From Okeania sp. SIO2C9 (GTDB lineage Bacteria; Cyanobacteriota; Cyanobacteriia; Cyanobacteriales; Microcoleaceae), in assembly GCF_010672455.1 (NCBI RefSeq), contig NZ_JAAHGO010000004.1:1-64000 (forward strand): a DNA stretch of 64,000 nucleotides, written 5' to 3'. The translations under genes were made by a program, and so were the position numbers. Of the stretch, positions 9,276 to 19,825 are shown piece after piece. The notes beneath the pieces are model-generated. The model was given only the letters and a program-made list of their open reading frames with translations. It had not been told where the DNA came from and made no database searches. Position 1 is the stretch's first letter, and each line of letters opens with the position of its first letter.

Positions 9276-9625
9276 ATACCATTTTTAAAAAAGAATGTTA
9301 CAAATAATAAGGGCAATTAAAAGACTTTACAGGAGATGTCCCTTTGACTAAGCGGTGCGACCCCGCGACGACGTCAGCTCTCTTGCGGAACGCGCACCAA
9401 GAGAAAAAGATAACTTACGACCTAATAAATGGTATTAAAGCTATTCATTCTGACTCGGTGACTTCCCCTCCTAGGAGGGGCTAGGGGTGGGTGGGTTAAC
9501 TCCTAAGAAATAACCTAGCTATTTGTAGCAAAGATTTATAAAATTGGTATTATACCAATTTTAAAAAAGAATTTTATGAATAATCAGGGGAATTAAAAAG
9601 ATTTTGCATTAGATATCTCTTTGAA
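9276..9625. repeat. Direct repeat pair and GC-rich palindromic repeat between the kinase genes
   Basis: Two related copies of a block that opens TTTTAAAAAAGAAT.TTA, followed by AATTAAAA(A)GA, lie at about 9281-9345 and 9553-9625. The GC-rich repeat GCGGTGCGACCCCGCGACG at 9352-9403 belongs to the same family as 3712-3757 and the insert in the TnpB gene at 59710-59757. I see no gene in 9240-9955. Confidence 0.55.
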
Positions 9626-9955
9626 ACTCTGTCCTTAAAGACAAGGTTTGATGTAAGGGATATTCACCTTAATAAATAATATTTAAGATATAGGAATAGA
9701 CAGGTAGGTTAGGACTTATGCGGATGATGATCCGAATCAGGGGAAATGTTTGTCCCACTGTTCCCTGTTCCCTGCTATATTTATTCTGATTTGAGAATCA
9801 TAACTACTAGAAAAAGTATAACTATTTCTATCAAACATTGATCGAACTAGCATTAGTGTGGTAGATAAATTTTAATATTTTGTCAGTAGACTGAATCAAG
9901 GAAAACAAATATTACAGGTTTTGAAGTAGCAAAATTTGGTTGTTGAAGCAGTTGA

Positions 9956-12169
9956 TTATTGGAGTAGTTTTTCGATCATATTTTGTGAGTTTTGATAATT
10001 TTTTGTTCTGCCTTGCTCTAAAAAGAGATTGGCACTTTGGCGAAGGTCTGCTATTGCTGCTTGTATCTCTTGTAGCTCAGAAAGAATAATACCTCGATTA
10101 TAATAAGCTATAGCATTACTCGGATTTATTTTTATTGCCTCGTCAAAGTCTTCAATAGCTTGATTATAGTTTCCTATATCTAAGAAAATTATACCTCGAT
10201 CGCTGTAGGCAAAAGAATTGTCAGGATTTATTTTGATTGTTGTGGTTAAGTCTTCTATAGCACCAGACAAATCACCACTAGCAGACCGCGCTCTAGCTCT
10301 GTTTTTGTATGCTTCAGCATTTTCAGGATTCATCTCAATAGTTATACTACAGTTTTCTGCTGCTTTTTGATATTCTCCTAAATTCAAGTACGCAATACAT
10401 TGATTATGGTATGCTAGAGAATCTTGAGGGTTTATTTCTATTGCTTGGTGACAATCTTTAATTGCTGCTCGATAATTTGCTAGCTTTAGATAAGCACTAC
10501 ATCTTTTTGTATAGGTATCGGAATAATCTGGTTTTAATTCTAGTACCCGGTCGTAGTCTGCTATTGCACCTTGATAATCTTCAATTTCAAACTGAGCTAT
10601 ACCTCGACTTTCGTAAGCTTGTGCATTGCTGGGGTTAAGTTTTATTGTTTGAGTGTAGTCACTTATTGCACCTGCTTGGTCTCCGATCGCTGCTCTAGCT
10701 ATTCCTCGATGAAGATAAGCATCGCTATGTTGAGGATTAAGTTTAATTGATTGACTATAATCTTGAATCGCATTTTTGTAATCCCCAATTTTTTCATAAA
10801 TTAGTCCTCGTTTTTGATAAGCTTGGGTATACTTGGGATAAATTCTTAATGTTTGTGTTAAATCGGTAATCGCTTTTTCATTGTCGCCTAATTCATAATA
10901 AGTTAAGGCACGTTGATAATAAGTGTGATAATTTTCTTTGATCGTAATAGCTGCTGTATAGTCTTTAATTGCTTTTTCATAAGCTCTTTGGGAAGAATAA
11001 GAGTTCCCTCTTTGATAATAGATGGCTGCATTTTGTGGGTTAAATTGCAGTGCTTGGGTATAGTTGGCGATCGCTGCTTGTTGCTCTCCTTGTTTAGCTA
11101 ATTCTCGACCTTGCTGATAGAGTGCTTGTGTTTTGAATATAAATTGCCAATGGCAGAAATAGGCGATGGCTATTCCTGCTATGGTTATGACTGTTAAACC
11201 TGCAATAAGTCTAATTTTTGTGTTGTTTGTGAGTGGAGGTGGTGGTGTGGGAGTATCTATTTCTTGAGGCACTGTAATTATTGTTTCTAGTTTTGAGAGA
11301 ATGTTATTCTCGGTAGATATTACTATGTTTTTTAATTCTGTTAGCGCTTCTGAAGCTGAGTCATAATGTTGTTTACCTTTACTGTTTACCATTTTGTCAA
11401 TGATATTTGATAGGGTTAGAGAGCATACTTGTAGATTTTGCCAAGGTATTTCTAGTCCTAGGGTCTTGTTAGTCTGCTTTTGCTTGAGTAAATCTTGAGT
11501 AGATAATCCTGTTAGTGCTTGAATAGCAATTATTCCTAGAGCATAAATATCACTATTTTTATCTAGCTCTTTTTGACTTTCTTCTAATGGTATATAAAGT
11601 AAACTATCAGAGTTATTTTGGCTACCATTTTTTGAGATTAATAATTCCTCGTTTTGTTCTAAAATTCTTGTAATTTCTCTTTCTAACCCAAAGTTTATTA
11701 AGACTAATTTTCCATCTAATTCTCGCCGGATTAAGTTTGCTGGTGTTATTTTTCCATGAGTTTCCCCATGACCATGAATAAAGGCTAAAATTTCTAGTAC
11801 ATCCTTTAATATTTTGATTACTTCTACTTCTGGCAAGGACTTACCTGTAGCCAATTCTTGAGCTAGAGATAAACCTACTATATAGTCTTCGACTAAGTAT
11901 ATATTATTGTTTTCTTCAGAATAAGCTAATAAGTTAGGTAAGCCATTGTGTTCACTCAAATGATAGATATTTTCTGCTTTTTCTTGAAATAATGATAATA
12001 CAACTTCTCGATTTTCTTTCTTAAAGTTGCTTAGTCTAATTTCTCTGACTACGCATTGAGGAGAATTTGGACGGTGGGTATCTGTAGCCAGATATGTTTG
12101 TCCTAAGATACTTGAATTTATAGGTTTGATAAAACGATAGCGTTTATCTACAATTTGGTCAATTATCAT
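9956..12169 (-). CDS. Pseudokinase-TPR membrane protein, paralogue of the neighbouring kinase
   Basis: The protein has 737 residues and the same architecture as the gene at 7029-9239: kinase fold at about 1-290, one membrane helix at about 316-345, then about eleven TPRs. The catalytic residues are gone. The VAIK lysine is R42, HRD is HGK (138-140) and DFG is NFG (159-161). The N of the catalytic loop (PAN) and the general fold remain. The activation segment lacks the GTPSYMP block. It probably cannot phosphorylate. It may instead bind nucleotide or partner proteins, for example by pairing with the active paralogue. The frame is intact over 737 codons, so the protein is maintained rather than decaying. 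Confidence 0.88.
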   Translation of the reverse strand: MIIDQIVDKRYRFIKPINSSILGQTYLATDTHRPNSPQCVVREIRLSNFKKENREVVLSLFQEKAENIYHLSEHNGLPNLLAYSEENNNIYLVEDYIVGLSLAQELATGKSLPEVEVIKILKDVLEILAFIHGHGETHGKITPANLIRRELDGKLVLINFGLEREITRILEQNEELLISKNGSQNNSDSLLYIPLEESQKELDKNSDIYALGIIAIQALTGLSTQDLLKQKQTNKTLGLEIPWQNLQVCSLTLSNIIDKMVNSKGKQHYDSASEALTELKNIVISTENNILSKLETIITVPQEIDTPTPPPPLTNNTKIRLIAGLTVITIAGIAIAYFCHWQFIFKTQALYQQGRELAKQGEQQAAIANYTQALQFNPQNAAIYYQRGNSYSSQRAYEKAIKDYTAAITIKENYHTYYQRALTYYELGDNEKAITDLTQTLRIYPKYTQAYQKRGLIYEKIGDYKNAIQDYSQSIKLNPQHSDAYLHRGIARAAIGDQAGAISDYTQTIKLNPSNAQAYESRGIAQFEIEDYQGAIADYDRVLELKPDYSDTYTKRCSAYLKLANYRAAIKDCHQAIEINPQDSLAYHNQCIAYLNLGEYQKAAENCSITIEMNPENAEAYKNRARARSASGDLSGAIEDLTTTIKINPDNSFAYSDRGIIFLDIGNYNQAIEDFDEAIKINPSNAIAYYNRGIILSELQEIQAAIADLRQSANLFLEQGRTKNYQNSQNMIEKLLQ

Positions 12170-12195
12170 CTATTTTTACCCCATTACAAATGTGT

Positions 12196-12345
12196 GTTAT
12201 GGCAGAAGGAAGAAGAAAGAAGAAAAAAGGCGTTTAAGTAGGTAGGCGATTAGTTAGTTATCTATGACATAAGGAAAAATATGACCTTGTCTGAGTTTTA
12301 AGCTTTTTATATGTTCTAACCTTTCCTTCGACTGCTATATATCAA
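12196..12345. mobile_element. Inverted-repeat element ending in ...CGACTGCTATA
   Basis: The right part (TTGTCTGAGTTTTAAGCTT, then TCTAACCTTTCCTTCGACTGCTATA) recurs at 19880-19932 and, inverted, at 31093-31160. A GAAGAAAGAAG purine run fills the left part. The copies share no coding frame. Heptamer runs (TTTTAGG) follow at 12395-12450. The rest of the gap to 12823 is AT-rich with nothing recognised. Confidence 0.5.
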
Positions 12346-12823
12346 ATTTGAAAAAGATAGTTACATTAAAGAATTAGTAGTCAGGAGTCAGGTTCTAGGA
12401 GTCAAGTTTTAGGTTTTAGGTTTTAGGTTTTAGGTTTCAGGTTTTAGGAGGAATATTATAAAATACTCCTGCTACAATCGCGATCAAAGTTAAGGCTTTT
12501 TTCCTATTTTTTCATAGGCTATTTTCTGGCAACATATAGCAATTAGTAGCAATTAGGTTTCAGCTATTAGCTTTTTAATTTTTCTCTACCTGTCTATTCA
12601 AGGTTTATTGGAGTTAATAAGTAAAGTAAATATGAAAAGCTTTATATAGTTTGACTGTAAAAATATTTAGTTTGGTAATTCTACTCTCTTAGTCAAATCA
12701 TATCAATTCATTATTTATGGTGATTTATCATAGCTAACGATACTATAGTAATCAAAAATGATCAGATTGTATTGTCAGAATTAAATAATTATATCAACTT
12801 CAAAAAAATTAATTTCATCTCCA

Positions 12824-13375
12824 TCAATTGCTCATTTTTTTGAGGCGCTGACCATGCCATAAATGAATTAGCTTTAATCCTAAAAAATAACTTACTGTCC
12901 CACAAATTATACCCATTACTAAACAACCTAAAAATAGGGCTGCTACAAACTGAGTTCCATATTGCATTAACTCTTGAAATGAAATAATACTTTCAGGTAT
13001 AAACTCCTCTTGAGAGTTGAGTAATAATCGACCAACTTGAAAGTTAATTGCATAAATTGGCACATAAGTCAAGGGATTACTCACCCAAGTACCAGCAGCT
13101 GCAGCAATTTTATGACCTCGGAACAGAGTTGCTAGTGCTACACCCACTATGGTTTGAAGACCAAAAATTGGAAATAATCCGGCAAAGACCCCCATTGCTA
13201 AACCTCTAGCAATATATTCTGGAGTTCCCCGCATCCGAATGAAGCGCCAGTATAAATATCGCCCGTATCTATTCCACTTTGTTCGTGTACGTCTATGAGA
13301 TGGATATTTTGTTGTGACTCGCTTAGGTAGTAGTTGCTGGGGAATTTGTGAAATATTTGAGATATTTTTGAACAT
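12824..13375 (-). CDS. DUF2062 domain-containing membrane protein
   Basis: The protein has 183 residues. A basic N-terminus (TKYPSHRRTRTKWNRYGRYLYWRFIRM) precedes the DUF2062 core: RGTPEYIARGLAMGVFAGLF, the FGLQTIVGVALATLFRGHK segment, the AAAGTWVSNPLTYVPIY segment, then a C-terminal hydrophobic segment. Two to three membrane helices are likely (about residues 58-80, 88-120 and 140-168). The family is widespread in bacteria and has no agreed function. The gene is flanked by repeat-rich gaps with no operon partner. Confidence 0.85.
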   Translation of the reverse strand: MFKNISNISQIPQQLLPKRVTTKYPSHRRTRTKWNRYGRYLYWRFIRMRGTPEYIARGLAMGVFAGLFPIFGLQTIVGVALATLFRGHKIAAAAGTWVSNPLTYVPIYAINFQVGRLLLNSQEEFIPESIISFQELMQYGTQFVAALFLGCLVMGIICGTVSYFLGLKLIHLWHGQRLKKMSN

Positions 13376-13532
13376 ACTAAAGATATAAGTAAATTGATTT
13401 TTGATGACTATGATTTTTATGGAGTTTATCTTCTTCTTTCTTGAATATTATAGTTAGTCTAAATGATTGGGAAAAATCCTTAAACAGATAATAAAGTCTG
13501 AAACTATTATCTCTATTTATGGCGATATTTTT

Positions 13533-13787
13533 ACCGAATAATTAATAATTATTAATTAAATAATTCTGGTTAAAAGCCTCCCCTTTCAAGGGGAAAAAAG
13601 CGGTCGTTTGCGTTTGCGATAGCATTCCGTAAGGAAAGCATTCCGTAGGATGGGATGGCGAGGTCTCCTCGTCATATCCAATCGACCAAGAGAAGAAATA
13701 ATATTTCCTTATATTCAATTCCGTAGCGGTTTTAACCAGAGGTAATTATCCACTATCCATTATCCATTATCCATTATCCATTAATGA
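13533..13787. mobile_element. MITE-like element, family A (TTTAAAGCCTCCCC / GGTTTTAACCAGAGG)
   Basis: It starts ACCGAATAATTAATAATT, then CTGGTTAAAAGCCTCCCC. It carries an internal arm GCGGTCG...CGACCAAGAG around a 'CCATATCCAATCGACC' segment and ends TTTTAACCAGAGGTAATTAT plus TCCATTATCCATTA. The outer parts are inverted copies of each other. At least ten relatives occur in the window: 14770, 24756, 25845, 26060, 41688, 44172, 45242, 47087, 49324, 56057 and 57680. Confidence 0.75.
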
Positions 13788-14086
13788 AGGGATATTGATT
13801 TTCTGCATAACTATACCAAAAACTGGTAATTGATTATCAAATATGCTCGGGTTCGGTATAAAAAAATGTTCCATCCTCAGCGCCATTGCCAAATCTTTCT
13901 CACTCTTCCCCTCATGGGAGCAGGGCTAATTCTTTGTGGTCAGAGAATATTAAGTTAGAAATACATTTAATTGTGCTACTGGAGTAGCACACCTAAAACT
14001 GTGCACTCTGATTTTTGTTTCTAGGTGTCTTTTTCTCCCCCTAATATAGAACCCCCGATCGTATCTTCATAAATTTAGCAAGGAGT

Positions 14087-14128
<42 letters not shown>

Positions 14129-14244
14129 TAAGAGGGAAGATGTGGGGAGAAATAATACAAAAAATTCAACACTCCTTGCTGATGATTTTTCCTCAAAATT
14201 GATGCGCGAAAAGACTTGACTACATAATTGTATAGTTCTCAAAT

Positions 14245-14378
14245 GGGTTCTATAGAATCCGGTTGAATAGTTATTGTATAGTTGGGAGTAGGGTAGTAGG
14301 GTAGTGGGGGAGATTAAAGGCTTGAAGTAATTATAGAATTATCAACATATACTATAATAATCGGATTCTATATAACCC
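14245..14378. mobile_element. MITE-like element with GGGTTCTATAGAATCCGG ends
   Basis: Left end GGGTTCTATAGAATCCGGTTG; right end CGGATTCTATATAACCC. The centre holds a GGGTAGTA repeat. The same ends (ATATAGAATCCGG) flank the giant heptamer array at 20658-22195. Heptamers (CAGGAGA) lie at 14085-14128 and the ATCACCCC octamer array at 14503-14565. I see no gene in 13376-15219. Confidence 0.65.
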
Positions 14379-14769
14379 CACATTCCCCTCCAGGGAGAGG
14401 CACGCGGGTGGGTACCCACACTCCCCACACTCCCTATCAATTATTCTAAGCGTGACAATAAATTGACCCTGCCTCATGGGAGGGGTGAGGAGTGAGTCTC
14501 CATCACCCCATCACCCCATCACCCCATCACCCCATCACCCCATCACCCCATCACCCCATCACTCCACCCTCTTTACACCAATGCTACGGGATTTGATATG
14601 ATAAGGGCAAAAATCACAGCAGTTTTGAAGTTGATAAGGTACAAAATTTTAGGACTTTAGGCAGTAGGCAGTAGACATCTCCTCCAAATGAGGCAACAGC
14701 TCCGGAAGGCAACAGGGAGAAATAATTGATAATTTATGGATAATAATTGATTTTATTTTTGATTTTTAC

Positions 14770-14965
14770 CTTAATTATTCGGTAAAAATCCTCTGACTCG
14801 CCGTGGAGAAACAGCGGTCGATCTTCGCAGCTTCCCGCAGGGTAGGATGGCTCCGAAACCTGCGCCATATCCAATCGACCAAGAGAAGAAAAAATTTTCA
14901 TCTCTTTGTCAATCCTCTTCTTTTCAAGGAGAGATAATAATTAATAATTAATAATTAATAATTAA
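14770..14965. mobile_element. MITE-like element, family A
   Basis: It has a GGTAAAAATCCTCT left part, then the internal GCGGTCGATCTTCG arm and the CCATATCCAATCGACCAAG arm, and ends in a TAATTAATAATTAATAAT run. It is a diverged copy of the element at 13533. Confidence 0.6.
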
Positions 14966-15219
14966 TTGTTGAACAGATGTCTAGTAGGGAAAAAAGATTA
15001 ACCTTAAAACTGTACCTCACGCTGTCTAAAAAGTGCTGTAAGTAATTTACTTGTATCAAAAACAGAAATATGTCACAATTATGAAAACTTAGGTTTAGTC
15101 TACTAAAAAACCACATCTTTTTAGAGCAGGGATACATGGACTCCCCAAGGTGAAAATAGGTAATTTCCTACCGAATGCTCTACAAACATGAATCGCAAAC
15201 GATAGACAGGGGAGTGTCA

Positions 15220-16599
15220 ATGACTACTGGAAATACTATTGCAGCGATTGCTACCGCTATTATCCCCCAACAGGGAAGTGTGGGGATAGTCCGGATGTCT
15301 GGTTCTGAGGCAATTTTCATTGCCAAAACCTTATTTCATGCACCAGGGAAGCAGGTTTGGGAGACTCACCGCATTCTCTATGGCTATATTCGCCATCCCC
15401 AAACTGGACAGTTAGTAGATGAAGCTTTATTATTAATTATGAAGACTCCTCGTTCTTATACTCGTGAGGATATAGTTGAGTTTCACTGTCATGGTGGAAT
15501 TATCCCCATACAACAAGTATTACAGTTATGTATTGAGGCAGGGGCACGCCTAGCTCAACCAGGAGAATTTACTTTACGAGCTTTTTTAAATGGACGACTG
15601 GATCTGACTCAGGCGGAAAGTATTGCCGATCTTGTGGGGTCTCAATCTCCTGTAGCTGCTCAGGTTGCTTTGGCTGGTTTACAAGGTAAGTTAGCTAGTC
15701 CAATTCGTCAGTTAAGGGCTAACTGTATTGATATATTAGCAGAGATAGAGGCTCGTATTGATTTTGAGGAAGATTTACCTCCTTTGGATGAGTCTACAAT
15801 TGCTCAAGAAGTTAATAATATTTTGGTAAGTTTATCACAAATACTGGCAACTGCAAATCGGGGCGAGTTATTACGAAGTGGTTTGAAAGTGGCTATTATC
15901 GGACGTCCGAATGTGGGTAAGTCGAGTCTATTAAATGCCTGGAGTCGTAGCGATCGCGCTATTGTGACTAATCTTCCTGGAACTACGAGGGATGTGGTAG
16001 AGTCTCAGTTAGTGGTGGGTGGTATCCCGGTGCAGGTTTTGGATACGGCGGGTATTCGAGAAACTGAAGACCAGGTGGAAAAAATGGGGGTGGAGCGATC
16101 GCGTCGAGCTGCTGAGTCTGCTGACCTTGTTTTATTGACTATTGACGCTAGTGCTGGTTGGATGGAGTTAGATGAGGTTATTTATCAACAGGTAAAACAT
16201 CGTTCTTTAATTTTAATAATTAATAAGGTTGACCTGGTTAAGTCGGAATTTATTAAGTCTATTTTTTATCCAGAAACTATTAAGAATGTTGTGACTACAG
16301 CAGTGATTAATAATCAAGGAATTGAAGAACTCGAAGCAGCAATTATTAATTCTGTAAATTTGGGTAATTTGCAGGCAGAAAATCTAGATTTTGCTATTAA
16401 TCAAAGGCAAGCAGCAGCTTTAACTAGGGCGAAAGTTGCTTTGGAGCAATGTTTAAATACAATTAAAAATAATTTACCTCTAGATTTTTGGACAATAGAT
16501 TTAAGGGGAGCAATTTATGCTTTGGGAGAGGTTACAGGAGAAGATGTAACGGAATCTGTTTTAGATAAAATTTTTAGTCGCTTTTGTATTGGGAAATAA
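15220..16599 (+). CDS. mnmE: tRNA modification GTPase MnmE (TrmE)
   Basis: The protein has 459 residues from ATG at 15220. An in-frame ATG at 15175 would add 15 residues not typical of the family, while 15220 has a GGGGAG site just upstream. The N-terminal tetrahydrofolate domain ([19 protein letters not shown]) is followed by helical segments. The GTPase insert has GRPNVGKSS (G1), the TTRD switch, DTAG (G3) and NKVD (G4). The protein ends in CIGK with the catalytic cysteine. With MnmG it installs the 5-carboxymethylaminomethyl group on wobble uridine-34 of tRNAs. No mnmG is nearby. It is intact and shows normal core-gene features. Confidence 0.97.
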   Translation: MTTGNTIAAIATAIIPQQGSVGIVRMSGSEAIFIAKTLFHAPGKQVWETHRILYGYIRHPQTGQLVDEALLLIMKTPRSYTREDIVEFHCHGGIIPIQQVLQLCIEAGARLAQPGEFTLRAFLNGRLDLTQAESIADLVGSQSPVAAQVALAGLQGKLASPIRQLRANCIDILAEIEARIDFEEDLPPLDESTIAQEVNNILVSLSQILATANRGELLRSGLKVAIIGRPNVGKSSLLNAWSRSDRAIVTNLPGTTRDVVESQLVVGGIPVQVLDTAGIRETEDQVEKMGVERSRRAAESADLVLLTIDASAGWMELDEVIYQQVKHRSLILIINKVDLVKSEFIKSIFYPETIKNVVTTAVINNQGIEELEAAIINSVNLGNLQAENLDFAINQRQAAALTRAKVALEQCLNTIKNNLPLDFWTIDLRGAIYALGEVTGEDVTESVLDKIFSRFCIGK

Positions 16600-16674
16600 T
16601 TTTTCAGAGTTTTACTCTCTACTCTCTTCTCTACTTTTTCTGTAGTCTCAATATTTAGGTATTTGGGTCATCAT

Positions 16675-16785
16675 GATCTATTAGACATCTCCGGAAAAGA
16701 AGTAGTAGGCAGTAGGAGGAAAGAATTGATAATTTCTGTGTGATAATTGATTTGATTTTTTATTATTGGAGATGTCTATTAGACC
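16675..16785. mobile_element. Small inverted-repeat element with TTAGACATCTCC ends
   Basis: Left TATTAGACATCTCCGG; right GGAGATGTCTATTA. A TAGTAGGCAGTAGGAGG core is followed by TGATAATTGATTTGATTTTT. Relatives are seen at 14660-14760, 20255-20320 and 44090-44165. A heptamer run (TGACTCC) lies at 17000-17028 before the next gene. There is no other gene in 16600-17137. Confidence 0.6.
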
Positions 16786-16995
16786 AAGCGTGAAAAAAGA
16801 ATGCTTAACTTAGGTGACACTTCAATTATTCTGAATAACTTTTTTGATAACTAGCACCCTAGTTATTGTTAATTATTCTGATGTTTACTTCTCCCCTACT
16901 CCCCAGGGCTAATTCTTTGTCGTAGCGAGAATATTTACAACCCTATATTTTTTTGAGATCCTGTGCTTCCCACACTCCCCACACTCCCCACCTCG

Positions 16996-17028
<33 letters not shown>

Positions 17029-17137
17029 TTTGGCCGTTCAAAAAAATTATGAGAAATTTTGTGAAATTTTGTGATAAATTATGATAAAGTGTTAAATAAC
17101 ATAACAATATCAACATAATACATAAGGATAAAAACAA

Positions 17138-17536
17138 ATGAGTGGATTTATCGGAGCATTGTTTGGACTATTTGGCGGTAAGAAGGACGATAACCAACCA
17201 AAGGAAGCTTTTTTTCTAGATGCAGATAGTGCAAGTAGTCTTGGTGATGTAAACTTTATGCGGAAATCTATTGCAGTTAAGAGGAGCTATCCCAAAGCAG
17301 CAGGTAAGATTAACTTGATAGAAGGAGAGACAGAAAAGGCTGCTTCTTCTATGCAAGTGAAAGAAACTGTAGGAGAAGCTAAAACTGCTTCCTATGCTTC
17401 TAGCACATCTACTTCTTCTAGTTCAACACAATCTTCTACATTTACTCCTACTACTGTAAAGCCTCGTAGTATTAGTAATTCTAATTCTGAAATAGATTTC
17501 ACAAGCATGGCTCGTAACATCAAGAAAAAGAAATAA
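17138..17536 (+). CDS. Small cyanobacterial protein of unknown function
   Basis: The protein has 132 residues. A glycine-rich hydrophobic N-terminus (MSGFIGALFGLFGGKKDD) is followed by FFLDADSASSLGDVNFMRKS and then a serine/threonine-rich low-complexity middle. The C-terminus is FTSMARNIKKKK, which is basic. I recall similar 'FL-D-D-A-GD-YMR' proteins in other filamentous cyanobacteria, but I cannot name a function. The N-terminus could be a short membrane anchor or amphipathic helix. An AAGGATA ribosome site precedes the ATG. The good start, codon use like its neighbours and lack of overlap support a real gene. Confidence 0.7.
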   Translation: MSGFIGALFGLFGGKKDDNQPKEAFFLDADSASSLGDVNFMRKSIAVKRSYPKAAGKINLIEGETEKAASSMQVKETVGEAKTASYASSTSTSSSSTQSSTFTPTTVKPRSISNSNSEIDFTSMARNIKKKK

Positions 17537-17702
17537 TTAGTTTTGCTACACTTAGATGGCAAAGTAATTATTATCAATTTGACTGAAAAATATAGCAATC
17601 CAATTTCAGGTTTGAAACTTTACCATTGAGTAAGTTTATTGCACAATGGCTAAGTTTTTATATCTACTGAGGATTGCTATTTTTTTTATCTCAACGTTTT
17701 TT

Positions 17703-18335
17703 TTAATTCTCTCCTAAACCTAACTGTCCCCAATAACCAGTAAATATCCGACTGCCATCTTTAAGCACATGAATTTCTAGGCGATCGCTTGCCCAATTTA
17801 ATTGATTTTTTAATGCTGGGTTAAATACTCTCACTCTTTGATTACTAGAAGAAACTAAGGAATTAGGAGAGTGAATAGCTAAGGTTTCTATAAATGGTCC
17901 GTCAATTAAAATATCTAACTGAGATAATAATTTTTCAGCTCCTTCTGGCGCATTTTTGGATTGCAATTCTCTGAGGGTAAACCCACTAAAAGACATTATA
18001 TTTAAACCATTAGATTTTAAGATTTTTGCTAATTCTGTCAGTGCTGATGCTTGTAAAAATGGCTCCCCTCCAGAAAAGGTAACTCCTGTATTTCGAGGAT
18101 TATTTAATATTTTATTTGCTAGTTCTTCAACACTGATTAATTGGTGAATATCAAAAGACCAAGAATCAGGATTAAAACATCCACCACACCCACGTTTACA
18201 ACCTTGTACCCATACTACAGCACGACAACCAGGTCCGTTTACTTCAGATTCATCAATATAACCCATAATATTGAGATATCCTGATGGAATTTTTACTGGT
18301 GTTGTTGTTGATAATTTGGCTGTTAAGTTACTCAT
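17703..18335 (-). CDS. Radical SAM activating-enzyme-like protein (NrdG/PflA type)
   Basis: The protein has about 210 residues from ATG at 18335; an ATG at 18362 adds nine more. The block GPGCRAVVWVQGCKRGCGGCFNP carries the CX3CX2C iron-sulfur motif of small glycyl-radical activating enzymes. GVTFSGGEPFLQA follows as the SAM-binding GGE motif, then a truncated TIM-barrel half (IDGPFIE, SNQRVRVF). Such proteins usually activate anaerobic ribonucleotide reductase or act in peptide or cofactor modification. No nrdD or other substrate gene is seen nearby, so the substrate is unknown. A second radical SAM gene follows upstream on the same strand, 300 bases away. Confidence 0.85.
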   Translation of the reverse strand: MSNLTAKLSTTTPVKIPSGYLNIMGYIDESEVNGPGCRAVVWVQGCKRGCGGCFNPDSWSFDIHQLISVEELANKILNNPRNTGVTFSGGEPFLQASALTELAKILKSNGLNIMSFSGFTLRELQSKNAPEGAEKLLSQLDILIDGPFIETLAIHSPNSLVSSSNQRVRVFNPALKNQLNWASDRLEIHVLKDGSRIFTGYWGQLGLGEN

Positions 18336-18461
18336 ATTTCTATTTACTTGTTTTGTAAGCATTCAGCGGTCAGCTATCAGCTATCAGTTTTATTACTTTT
18401 AGTGGACAATTTACAGCGCTTTTCGCTCTTGATGAACCACATCTTCACAAGCAAAAATCCT

Positions 18462-18489
18462 GTAGGGGCGAATGGCCATTCGCCCCTAC
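18462..18489. repeat. Perfect 28-base palindrome GTAGGGGCGAATGG...
   Basis: The two 14-base arms GTAGGGGCGAATGG and CCATTCGCCCCTAC are exact reverse complements. Relatives lie inside the Rpn gene (29632-29659), in the small elements at 41883 and 53632, and in the TnpB remnant (63237-63261). This is a REP-like dispersed palindrome. Confidence 0.85.
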
Positions 18490-18664
18490 TGTGGTCTATC
18501 CATAAGAAAACCGCTGTAAGCTCGTTGCTATTGTGCTTCAATTCTTTGTTGAAAAATGTAGTAGAAGTTAAGCAAGTGCTTGCTTAATTCATTAAAAAGC
18601 TGTTTGCGCAGCATTCCGCAGGAAATGCTTACCTTATTTTTTTTATCATCAAGCAACCAGGATT

Positions 18665-19459
18665 TTATTTCTGTTTATAACGAACAGGAATGTTAGTATT
18701 TCTGTAAATTTCTTCTGCAAAATTTTGTAAATTTTCTGGGCTAATACATTTTAATTTTTGTACTGCATAAGGATGATATTCTGTATGATTTCCTCTGCCA
18801 TCTAATTGACGTTTGATAGGTTTAGGTCTAGTGGGGGTGTTAAGTTGAATTTCATCTGGTTTGAGAGATTTTACCAAGTTAATATATTCTACTTTGTTTT
18901 GAGTATTCCATGGAGATAAAATCATTGTTTGGATTGCTAATTTGCCTTGATATTTATCTTTAAAATCTTTGATGTTTTGCCAGATATCTGACAGATTTAA
19001 GATTTCTGCGGGTCGATTAATTCCTTGTAGTTGTTTGAGGGTTACTGCATCTATTTTGATTGATACTCGATCTGCTAAAGTTAAGGCTAATTTGACTTCT
19101 GGATTAGTTAAAGTTGTGCCATTTGTTAATACTAATATGGGTTTGTTTGTTAATTTTTTTGTTTCTTGCAGAATCTCTTTTAAATTCAGAGCTAATGTTG
19201 GTTCTCCACTGCCACTCAGGGTGATAATATCTACATCCCACGGCGCAAATTTTTGCAGATTTAATAATATTTCTGTGGTAGAGACATAGACTGAGCGATC
19301 GCTTATTTTTTGTTCGATTTCTCCTAATTGACAGTAAACACAATTGAAGGAACAGGTAGAAATTTTGCCTATGGGGTCTATTCCTAGAGAGCGACCATAT
19401 CGCCATGATTTTACTGGTCCATAGACTGGTATAAATTCATCAGTTAATTTTGTAATCAT
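18665..19459 (-). CDS. Radical SAM protein (COG0731-like)
   Basis: The protein has 264 residues. It has CX3CX2C at C36/C40/C43 (STCSFNCVYCQLG), then LSGSGEPTL as the SAM-contacting GEP motif, VLTNGTTL and VSIKIDA. The C-terminal DEIQLNTPTRPKP segment fits proteins annotated as wyosine-synthetase-like or 'radical SAM/COG0731'. These are related to Moco and wyosine enzymes, but the bacterial role is not established. The frame is complete with an ATG start. The adjacent NrdG-like gene lies on the same strand and may be co-transcribed. Confidence 0.85.
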   Translation of the reverse strand: MITKLTDEFIPVYGPVKSWRYGRSLGIDPIGKISTCSFNCVYCQLGEIEQKISDRSVYVSTTEILLNLQKFAPWDVDIITLSGSGEPTLALNLKEILQETKKLTNKPILVLTNGTTLTNPEVKLALTLADRVSIKIDAVTLKQLQGINRPAEILNLSDIWQNIKDFKDKYQGKLAIQTMILSPWNTQNKVEYINLVKSLKPDEIQLNTPTRPKPIKRQLDGRGNHTEYHPYAVQKLKCISPENLQNFAEEIYRNTNIPVRYKQK

Positions 19460-19825
19460 TTGATTTTATTGATTTAATTTTTATTTCTCACATTAGACTT
19501 CTTCCAAAAGTCAGGGAATAGGGAATAGGGAATAGGGAATAAATAATTTCATATCTTGAATTAATTTAATTAAAACTTTTGCAAGAAGTCTATTTATTAT
19601 CTATAGTGTGTTTATTTGAGATATAAATATAGATTGAGTTTTTTTATTATAAAAAAACTGCGCAGTTCTATTACCTTATATTCTTGTGTTTGCTGCTATT
19701 TAATGCTGTTTTCCCTCCTTTACTATTCCCTCCATACCTTTTTCATAGCACTTGGTCTCCACACCCCATATCAAAACGCCATATAAATAATTTTTTGTCG
19801 AATTCACAAGTCTATCTTTAAGTTT

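Noticed and set aside
15175-15219. Longer MnmE start at 15175
   Set aside because: It adds residues unlike the family; the ATG at 15220 has a ribosome site and gives the usual length.
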